A stretch of DNA of 10,863 nucleotides from Gp7-AA10 sp041483175. Its GTDB lineage: Bacteria > Acidobacteriota > Thermoanaerobaculia > Gp7-AA8. Positions 5,344-10,863 of this stretch are shown in pieces (position 1 is the first letter of the stretch; each line of letters opens with the position of its first letter). The DNA is taken from contig JBGPFD010000110.1 of assembly GCA_041483175.1 (NCBI GenBank), positions 1 to 10,863 on the forward strand. The letters are read 5' to 3'. Below the pieces are notes generated by a model, which was not told the DNA's origin, did not search any database, and saw only the letters and a program-made list of their open reading frames with translations. The translations under genes and the position numbers were made by a program.

Positions 5344-6762
5344 TCAACCGCCCGTGGCCAACGCCCTATGCGCTCGAAGGAAGGTTTCCGGCTTGCTGAA
5401 CACCTTGGCGATGTTCATTCCCTTGCGTACGGCGCCGAGGGTTACCTTCCGCGCGGCGAGCGCGGCGCCGAGCTGCACGTACGTCCGGACGCGGCCACGA
5501 TACCGGTAACGCACGTCGAGTGCATGCCGCCAGAGCTGTGAGTACTCCGCGTAGAACTCTTCGATCGGCAGCTTCGTCGGCAGGACTGCGTGGACGATGT
5601 CGTACATCTCCCAGTTCCTCGTGGTCACTCGATGCTTGTCTGTATCCCACAGATCGGTGCCCGGCAGCGGGGTGAGGATGGAGAAGCCGCTGTTGTATGC
5701 CCCCATGGTGTCGATCCAATCGCGAAGGCGAGTGAAGTCTTCGCGTTCCCACGCCGGATCGACGATGAAGTTCGGCGTGAAGCCGACGCCCAGCTCCTTG
5801 AGGATGTTGATGGCGCGGACGTTGTTGTCGGCCGTGTTTTTCTTGTTGACCGCCTTCAGCCCTTCGTCGGTGACCGACTCCAGCCCGAGAAAGATGGCCA
5901 GGCTGCCGCAGTCCTTCCACATCTCGACCAGGTGCGGGAACTTGCAGATGATGTCCGTGCGCGTCTGGACGGTGAAGTATTTCCTGATCCCCGCGGCTTG
6001 GATCTGACGGGCCATCTCCTCGCCGCGCCGGACATTCATCCAGAAGATGTCGTCGGTGATGAAGATGTTCGGCGCGTCGATAGCCTGCAGCTCCTGCACC
6101 ACGCGTTCCGGCGATTTCTCGCGGAACGTGCTGTCGTGAAACTTCCACACCGAGCAGAAATTGCACTTGAACGGGCATCCGCGCGCGGTCTCCATCAGCG
6201 CCAGCGGCTTGCGGAAGTTGATGTAGTAATGATTACGATAGTCGCGGATCAGGTGCCGCGCCGGCAATGGATAGTCATCGAGATTCGGACGCATCGGCGC
6301 GGTGCCGGTCGAGGTACCGTGGATCCACAGGCCCGGGACGCCTGCCAGATCCCGCCCGCGGGCGAGAGCGTCGACCAGCGGCGGCATGACCTCCTCGCCG
6401 TCGCCGATGGCCACGGCGTCGATGGCCTCGTGCCGGAACCACTCCGGATCGCGCGAGGCATCGTGCCCGCCGACGACCACGAAGGCGCGCGGCATCTCCC
6501 GTTTGATCCGCTGCGCCAGCCGGACGGTGCGATTCCGCTCCGTGGTGAAGTTGCACTGCAGGCCCACCACGTCCGGATCAAACCGGCGGCTCGCCGCGAG
6601 CCCCTGATCCTCTCCTTCAATGCGCAGGTCGATGACCTTGCATGCGTGCCCCTCCTGCTCGAGACACGCGGCCACGCAGATCGGCCCGAGCGGCTCCACG
6701 AACGTGAGCATCTCCAGGCCGAGAATGCCGCCCACCGGAGGCTTCAGAAAAGCAACTTTCAA
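5344..6762 (-). CDS. Cobalamin-binding-type radical SAM protein, HpnR (hopanoid C-3 methylase)-like
   Basis: The 472-residue protein has an N-terminal Rossmann-like B12-binding domain (KVAFLKPPVG at 2-11, FVVVGGHDASRDPEWF at 94-109, AIGDGEE at 118-124) and a radical SAM domain with RGCPFKCNFC, whose cysteines C196, C200 and C203 form the CxxxCxxC cluster site. QTRTDII (266-272), FLGLESVTDEGLK (291-303) and HAVLPTKLPIEEFY (391-404) resemble HpnR, which uses B12 and SAM to methylate hopanoids at C-3. Members of this class methylate unreactive carbons; the substrate here is not known and no hopanoid gene is nearby. I chose TTG 6762 because the first strand starts there. The frame continues to 7032, but that part translates element B and looks spurious. 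No strong ribosome binding site is seen. It is the last gene of the pepA-DUF6599 strand. Confidence 0.85.
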   Translation of the reverse strand: MKVAFLKPPVGGILGLEMLTFVEPLGPICVAACLEQEGHACKVIDLRIEGEDQGLAASRRFDPDVVGLQCNFTTERNRTVRLAQRIKREMPRAFVVVGGHDASRDPEWFRHEAIDAVAIGDGEEVMPPLVDALARGRDLAGVPGLWIHGTSTGTAPMRPNLDDYPLPARHLIRDYRNHYYINFRKPLALMETARGCPFKCNFCSVWKFHDSTFREKSPERVVQELQAIDAPNIFITDDIFWMNVRRGEEMARQIQAAGIRKYFTVQTRTDIICKFPHLVEMWKDCGSLAIFLGLESVTDEGLKAVNKKNTADNNVRAINILKELGVGFTPNFIVDPAWEREDFTRLRDWIDTMGAYNSGFSILTPLPGTDLWDTDKHRVTTRNWEMYDIVHAVLPTKLPIEEFYAEYSQLWRHALDVRYRYRGRVRTYVQLGAALAARKVTLGAVRKGMNIAKVFSKPETFLRAHRALATGG

Positions 6763-6834
6763 GCTTTGCCCGAACCCTACAACGACGGGAGGGAAAAGGG
6801 AAGCGCCGATCGGCAAGCGGCGAGTAGCGGCTAG

Positions 6835-6985
6835 GGAACCTCTGCATAAGTTCGAGTCCCCTCTCCCGCAGCGCGGGAGAGGGTGGCGCGAAGCGCCGGG
6901 TGAGGGCGTCCCCCTCATTCGGCCTTCGGCCACCTTCTCCCCCGCGTCGCGGGGGCGAAGGCATTCGACCTTGTGCAGAGGTTCC
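6835..6985. mobile_element. Element B: MITE-like palindromic element sharing termini with element A
   Basis: The ends are GGAACCTCTGCATAAG (from 6835) and CTTGTGCAGAGGTTCC (to 6985), the same terminal inverted repeat as in element A. Flanks are CTAG (6831-6834) and TTAG (6986-6989), both fitting YTAR. The interior differs from element A: a perfect CCCTCTCCCGC (6859-6869) / GCGGGAGAGGG (6873-6883) hairpin, then GGGTGAGGGCG and a second GC palindrome near 6931-6961. The CCCTCTCCCG...GGGTGAGGG text is of a kind I recall as interspersed repeats in many proteobacterial genomes. It has no open frame of its own that resembles a protein. It lies between the DUF6599 stop and the radical SAM start, so it may end or separate transcription there (inference). 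Confidence 0.7.
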
Positions 6986-7013
6986 TTAGCGGTTCGCTGT
7001 GGAACCGGGACTT

Positions 7014-7970
7014 TCACGGCTTCTGCATCCACGCCGGCTTTTTCGTCTGCTCGGGCGGATTCTCGGCCGCTTTGTCGGCGGTGACGAGCTGCTTGCGAAT
7101 GGTGCCGAGGATCTTCTGATCGGCGGCGGTGGCCAGATCGAGGAGATGCGGCCGGTCGCCGTATCCGTTGAAGGCGACCACGAATCGATCGATGCGGAAT
7201 GCGACCGCGCGCCCGAGGTACTTGTCTTCGGCGGTGAAGTTGTCCTCGCCGAGATTGGGGACCGGATCGAGCAGCCTGCCGTTGCGCACGTAGAGCGCGC
7301 GATAGGCATTGAGGATCTGCGCGGCGGCCTGCGAGTTTGCCGTGGGGATCACCAGGCCCTCGATGATGTCGCCGTCGACGTTGAACGTCGATTGAAACGA
7401 ATTCGCCAGATACGGCTGCCCGAGCCCTGATTCCGCGGAGTAGCGTTCGCTGTTGGCCACGCGGAACTTGTCCGGCAGAAAGCTGAAGACCGCCGGCTTG
7501 CTCGGCGCGGCAGGCATCTTCTCGGCGACCGCGGAGACCAGCTCGAGCAGCACGTGGTCCGGCGCAGCGCCGATCACGCGCACGTAGAACGCGCCGCGCC
7601 AGATGTGCATCGAGTGCGATTGCCGGAACGATTCGTTCGCGATGCTGAGGATCTGAATCGTGCCCTTCTTGCGCACGGAGTAGGCGCCGAACGCCTTCAC
7701 ATAATCGGGAAAGCGGAAGATCTCCACGTTGGCGAAACCGCCGGCGCCGTCCTGCGAGTACTTCCCCACGGTGAGATCGATGACCTCGTAGCGGAGGAAA
7801 TGGGCGGCATCGCGTCCGAGATAGGCGGAGAGACGGCCCGCGGGGATGACCATCGGATCTTCGTCGAGGCGCCAGCCGGGCACCTCGTCGCGGCGCGGGA
7901 GAAACTGCAGGCTGGGGGAGTCGATGGAGGTGAAGCTCACCTCTTCGCGCGGATGCGGTGCGGTCTGCAT
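7014..7970 (-). CDS. DUF6599 family protein, probably exported
   Basis: The body resembles DUF6599: an opening VPGWRLDEDPMVIPAG and RLSAYLGRDAAHFLRYEVIDL, then NVEIFRFPDYVKAFGAYSV, MHIWRGAFYVRVIG and a repeat-like second half (FSFLPDKF, AFRIDRFVVAFNGYGD). The family's function is not established as far as I know. The given start, ATG 7970, is the only ATG, GTG or TTG that avoids a long overlap with pepA, but it is doubtful. In the same frame just upstream the codons read RIAVAILIAFAFAC, a hydrophobic segment ending in a possible lipobox-type cysteine, as for a signal peptide. No ATG, GTG or TTG lies close before it; the next are ATG 8138 and TTG 8300, both inside pepA. So the protein is probably a lipoprotein or secreted protein with a longer N-terminus. 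It follows pepA on the same strand and likely shares its transcript. Confidence 0.75.
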   Translation of the reverse strand: MQTAPHPREEVSFTSIDSPSLQFLPRRDEVPGWRLDEDPMVIPAGRLSAYLGRDAAHFLRYEVIDLTVGKYSQDGAGGFANVEIFRFPDYVKAFGAYSVRKKGTIQILSIANESFRQSHSMHIWRGAFYVRVIGAAPDHVLLELVSAVAEKMPAAPSKPAVFSFLPDKFRVANSERYSAESGLGQPYLANSFQSTFNVDGDIIEGLVIPTANSQAAAQILNAYRALYVRNGRLLDPVPNLGEDNFTAEDKYLGRAVAFRIDRFVVAFNGYGDRPHLLDLATAADQKILGTIRKQLVTADKAAENPPEQTKKPAWMQKP

Positions 7971-8011
7971 CGGGGCTGCGCGGCGCCCGTCGCAGGCGAA
8001 CGCGAACGCGA

Positions 8012-9484
8012 TCAGGATCGCGACAGCGATTCGAGGAAGGCCACGGTCACCCGCACGCCCGCCCCGGTCGCGCCGCGCGGCTCGCGCCCCGTCTCTTGTT
8101 CCGCGTACGCCGTGCCGGCGATATCGAGATGCGCCCATGATGGACAATCGACGAACTCCTTGAGGAACATCGCTGCGGTGATGGCCCCGCCCCACCGCCC
8201 GCCCGAGTTCTTCATGTCCGCCCATTCGCTGCGGATCAGATCCTTGTAGTCGTCCCAGACCGGCATTCTCCAGAGGCGTTCGCCGACGCGCTCGCCGCAA
8301 GCAATCAACTTCCGCGCAAGCGCATCGTCATTGGAGAACAGCCCGGCGGCCTCGCTGGCCAGAGCCACCACGCACGCGCCGGTCAGCGTCGCGTAGTCGA
8401 TCAGATGATCGGGATGGAGCTGCGACGCGTAATGCAGCGCATCGCCGAGGATCATTCGCCCCTCGGCGTCGGTATTGACGATCTCCACCGTCTTGCCGCT
8501 CATCATGGTAATGATGTCGCCCGGCTTGTAGGCGCTGCCGCTGGGCAGGTTTTCCGTCGACGGAATCGCGCCGGTGATGCGCACCGGCAACTCGAGCTTC
8601 GCCGCGGTCTCGATCGTGCCGATGACCGCGGCCGCACCGCACATGTCGAACTTCATCTCCTCCATCTTCTCCGCCGGTTTGATGGAGATGCCGCCGGAGT
8701 CGAAGGTGATCCCTTTTCCCACCAGCGCCACGTGTTTGCGCGCCTTGCGCGGCGCGTATTCGAGGACGATAAAGCGTGGCTCCTCCGCCGATCCGCGATT
8801 GACCGCCAGCAAGCCGCCCATCTTCATCCGCTCGATCTCTTTGCGGTCGTAGACCGTGCACTTGGCGCCGGCCGCCCTGGCGACCTCCTGGGCGCGCTCG
8901 GCAAGGCGCGCCGGGGTCACCAGATTCGCCGGCGCGTTGCCGAGGTCGCGCACGGTGCGCAGACCCTGCGCGAGAACCCGGTTATCCGATTCGATTTGCC
9001 GGGCGCGCCTGGCGTCGAGGTCCGGCAGTGGCAGCAAGGTGGCGCTGATCGGACCGTGATTCTTCTGTTCTTTGTCGACGGTGATGTACGCGTCGTACTT
9101 ATAATCGCTCTGGCTGAGCGCATCGGCGATCACGCGCATCGAATCGGTGGCATCGAGTCCGGGGAGCGTGTACGGCACGCCGACGGCGATGGAGTGGTCG
9201 CGCTGCTTTTTCGCCATCTTTCCGATGGTGTAGATCGCGCTGCGGATGCCGCGCAGCGTGATGGCGTCGCGCTTCCCCGCGCCGATCAGCGTGAGCTTGC
9301 GCGGTTCTTCCGCGAGGATGGTGATGCTCTCCTCGGATCGGCCGCTGAATCCCGACTCGCCGACCGCCTTCTGCACCGACTTGCTGAGGGGGAGGTCGCG
9401 GGCGTGTTTGTCGTTTTCCGCGAGAACGAGAAAGAGGTGCTCGACCTTCGACCACTTCGGTTCGCGATTGATGGAAACATCCAT
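8012..9484 (-). CDS. pepA: Leucyl aminopeptidase PepA (peptidase family M17)
   Basis: PepA is a cytosolic, hexameric, two-metal aminopeptidase that removes N-terminal residues, leucine preferred, in peptide turnover. The 490-residue protein has the family length: an N-terminal macrodomain-like part (1 to about 165) and a catalytic part with GKGITFDSGGISIKP (256-270), KFDMCGAAAV (278-287), the M17 signature NTDAEGRM (337-344), and GGAITAAMFLKEFV (432-445) with AHLDIAGTAY. By a constant offset from E. coli PepA, metal ligands K257, D262, D280, D339 and E341 and catalytic K269 and R343 are all present, so it should be active. ATG 9484 was chosen because MDVSINREPKW starts the domain; the longer frame to 10216 is antisense to the response regulator. 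A TACAAT lies at 9495-9500 on this strand, a possible -10 without a clear -35. Confidence 0.95.
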   Translation of the reverse strand: MDVSINREPKWSKVEHLFLVLAENDKHARDLPLSKSVQKAVGESGFSGRSEESITILAEEPRKLTLIGAGKRDAITLRGIRSAIYTIGKMAKKQRDHSIAVGVPYTLPGLDATDSMRVIADALSQSDYKYDAYITVDKEQKNHGPISATLLPLPDLDARRARQIESDNRVLAQGLRTVRDLGNAPANLVTPARLAERAQEVARAAGAKCTVYDRKEIERMKMGGLLAVNRGSAEEPRFIVLEYAPRKARKHVALVGKGITFDSGGISIKPAEKMEEMKFDMCGAAAVIGTIETAAKLELPVRITGAIPSTENLPSGSAYKPGDIITMMSGKTVEIVNTDAEGRMILGDALHYASQLHPDHLIDYATLTGACVVALASEAAGLFSNDDALARKLIACGERVGERLWRMPVWDDYKDLIRSEWADMKNSGGRWGGAITAAMFLKEFVDCPSWAHLDIAGTAYAEQETGREPRGATGAGVRVTVAFLESLSRS

Positions 9485-9497
9485 AGCGCGCGCGATT

Positions 9498-9568
9498 GTA
9501 GCGCGCCGGCTGAGAGCCGGCGCTACGTAGAGCCGGCTCTCCAGCCGGCTGGCGCCGCGAAGCGGCGC
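9498..9568. repeat. Cluster of GC-rich hairpins in the divergent pepA / response-regulator spacer
   Basis: Four short dyads lie side by side: GTAGCGCGCCGGCT (9498-9511) with AGCCGGCGCTAC (9515-9526), stem interrupted by one 2-bp bulge; the perfect palindrome AGAGCCGGCTCT (9529-9540); the perfect palindrome CCAGCCGGCTGG (9541-9552); and GCGCCGC (9552-9558) with GCGGCGC (9562-9568) around a GAA loop. The cluster fills most of the 96-bp gap and ends about 12 bases before the ATG of the response regulator. GCCGGC occurs repeatedly. The GTAG...CTAC frame of the first dyad is also seen inside element A, so this may be a REP-like repeat. Confidence 0.75.
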
Positions 9569-9580
9569 TAAGATGGAGCC

Positions 9581-10863
9581 ATGCCGTACCGCATTCTGGT
9601 CGTTGACGACGAAACCGCGATCCGCGAGGCGATCCGCATGACCCTCGAATACGAGGGCTATCGGATCGACGAGGCGCGGTCGGGGCAGGACGGGATCGAC
9701 AAGGCCACGAAGGTTCCGTACGACGCCATCCTGCTGGACATCAAAATGCCGGTCCTCGACGGGATCGAGGTGCTGGAAAACCTCAAACAGCAGCGGATCC
9801 CGACGCCGGTGATCATGGTTTCCGGCCACGGCGACATCCAGACCGCCGTGGAGTGCACCAAGCGCGGCGCGTTCGATTTTCTCGAGAAGCCGCTCAATCG
9901 CGACAAATTGCTGCTGTCGGTGCGCAACGCGGTACGCACGCAGAAGCTGGAGGAGGAAGTCGGCGAACTCCGCGAGCGCGCGGAGCGCGAGCTGCAGCTC
10001 GTCGGCGACGCATCGGGCATGCGCGAACTGCGCGAGCAGATCGAACGCGCGGCGCCGACCAAGGCCACGGTTCTGATCCAGGGCGAGTCGGGAACCGGGA
10101 AGGAGCTCGTCGCGCGGGAGATCCATCGGCGATCGTCGCGGGCGCGCATGTCGTTCGTGCAGGTCAACTGCGCGGCCATTCCGGAGGAGCTGATCGAATC
10201 GGAGCTGTTCGGCCACGAGAAGGGATCATTCACCGGCGCGATCCGCAAACAGACCGGGAAGTTTGTCGCGGCCGACGACGGCACGATCTTTCTCGACGAG
10301 ATCGCCGACATGTCTCTGCGCACGCAGGCGAAAGTGCTGCGCGTGCTGCAGGAGGGAGAGGTCGAGCCGGTCGGCTCGGCCATGGTGGTGAAGGTCGACG
10401 TGCGTGTGATCGCCGCCACGAACAAGGATCTGGTCGAAGAAATCCGCGCCGGACGATTTCGCGAGGATCTGTACTATCGCCTCAACGTGATTCCCATTCG
10501 GACGCCGCCGCTGCGCGAGCGCCGCGATGACATTCCGCTCCTGGCCGAGCATTTCGCGGCGTTCTTCGCCCAGGAGCACAACAAGCATCCGAAGAAGTTC
10601 ACGCCGGCGGCGCTGCACGCGTTGCAGGACGCCTCGTGGCGCGGAAACGTGCGCGAGCTGCGGAACATGATCGAGCGGCTGGTGATCATGGTGTCCTCGG
10701 ACAGCGTCGATGTCACCGACCTGCCGGCGGAGTTCTTCCGCGCCCCCACCGACATCATCACCAGCGCGATGCACCTGTCCACACTGCAGGATTTCAAGGA
10801 CGAGGCGGAGAAAGCCTTCATCCTGGCCAAACTCCGTGAGCACGGCTGGAACGTCTCCAAGAC
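9581..10863 (+). CDS. Sigma-54-dependent response regulator, NtrC/NtrX type, 3' partial
   Basis: The frame runs from ATG 9581 off the window end (427 complete codons). Residues 1-115 are a receiver with the acidic pair D9/D10, phospho-acceptor D53 (LLDIKMP), S81 and K103 (LEKPL), so it should be phosphorylatable. Residues about 140-385 are a sigma-54 AAA+ domain: Walker A GESGTGKE (168-175), the sigma-54 contact loop GSFTGA (215-220, usual GAFTGA), Walker B TIFLDEIAD (235-243), RFREDLYYRLNV (292-303) and WRGNVREL (353-360). The last residues, AFILAKLREHGWNVSK, lead into a Fis-type helix-turn-helix that is cut. It activates sigma-54 promoters after phosphorylation by a histidine kinase, not in view. 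The receiver end and the GWNVSK tail look NtrX-like rather than strict NtrC. GGAG just 2 bases before the ATG is too close to be a good ribosome binding site. Confidence 0.93.
   Translation, partial: MPYRILVVDDETAIREAIRMTLEYEGYRIDEARSGQDGIDKATKVPYDAILLDIKMPVLDGIEVLENLKQQRIPTPVIMVSGHGDIQTAVECTKRGAFDFLEKPLNRDKLLLSVRNAVRTQKLEEEVGELRERAERELQLVGDASGMRELREQIERAAPTKATVLIQGESGTGKELVAREIHRRSSRARMSFVQVNCAAIPEELIESELFGHEKGSFTGAIRKQTGKFVAADDGTIFLDEIADMSLRTQAKVLRVLQEGEVEPVGSAMVVKVDVRVIAATNKDLVEEIRAGRFREDLYYRLNVIPIRTPPLRERRDDIPLLAEHFAAFFAQEHNKHPKKFTPAALHALQDASWRGNVRELRNMIERLVIMVSSDSVDVTDLPAEFFRAPTDIITSAMHLSTLQDFKDEAEKAFILAKLREHGWNVSK

Noticed and set aside
5590..6834. 414-residue + strand frame opposite the radical SAM gene
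   Set aside because: It mirrors a conserved - strand gene and ends in the CTAG flank of element B; no domain is recognisable.
9495..9500. TACAAT as a -10 promoter element for pepA
   Set aside because: No -35-like hexamer is found at the right distance and the match sits at the edge of a hairpin; too weak for a feature.
8405..9571. 388-residue + strand frame opposite pepA
   Set aside because: It is the complement of a gene with all M17 catalytic residues; its translation is Arg/His/Asp-rich with no family resemblance.
9485..10216. Extension of the pepA frame upstream, antisense to the response regulator, giving a 734-residue product
   Set aside because: The PepA domain starts cleanly at ATG 9484. 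The extra part is complementary to a well-conserved NtrC-type gene and shows no protein motif; long antisense frames are expected at this GC content.

Overview
The window is GC-rich, densely coding bacterial chromosome with no rRNA, tRNA, CRISPR array, phage gene or transposase gene. The organism is not decidable from ten genes. A poly(A) polymerase-type PcnB, a DUF6599 protein, a B12-dependent radical SAM protein close to the HpnR type, a sigma-54 activator and many GC-rich palindromic repeats would fit Acidobacteriota or a deltaproteobacterial-type lineage. This is inference.

Left part (1-2602, + strand): the 3' two thirds of pcnB ends at a stop codon that coincides with the CTAG flank of a small transposon-like palindromic element (element A, 842-948). 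Next comes a decayed cysteine desulfurase gene (about 985-1419) that has lost its catalytic cysteine region but keeps its pyridoxal-lysine motif and its own C-terminus. Its stop overlaps the start of a receiver-PilZ gene (TGATG), which overlaps a small TPR gene in the same way. These three looked like one translationally coupled operon before the first gene decayed.

Middle part (2607-5297): a TIGR04283-type family 2 glycosyltransferase on the - strand is divergent from a + strand molybdenum cofactor pair, mobA-moaC (ATGA overlap), across a 41-bp spacer holding a GTTAAC heptad array. A 29-bp perfect hairpin follows the moaC stop directly, then a TIGR00027-type SAM-dependent methyltransferase.

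Right part (5344-9484, - strand): pepA (leucyl aminopeptidase), a DUF6599 secreted or lipoprotein candidate, and an HpnR-like B12/radical SAM protein run in that order of transcription. A second element with the same inverted termini (element B, 6835-6985) separates the last two. A cluster of short GC hairpins separates pepA from a divergent NtrC/NtrX-type sigma-54 response regulator (9581 to the window end), cut inside its C-terminal helix-turn-helix.

I do not see a defence island or an obvious new multi-gene system. The best leads are the paired-terminus elements A and B, the fossil cysteine desulfurase with preserved operon overlap, the receiver-PilZ protein whose phospho-acceptor position is alanine, and the HpnR-like enzyme without hopanoid genes beside it.
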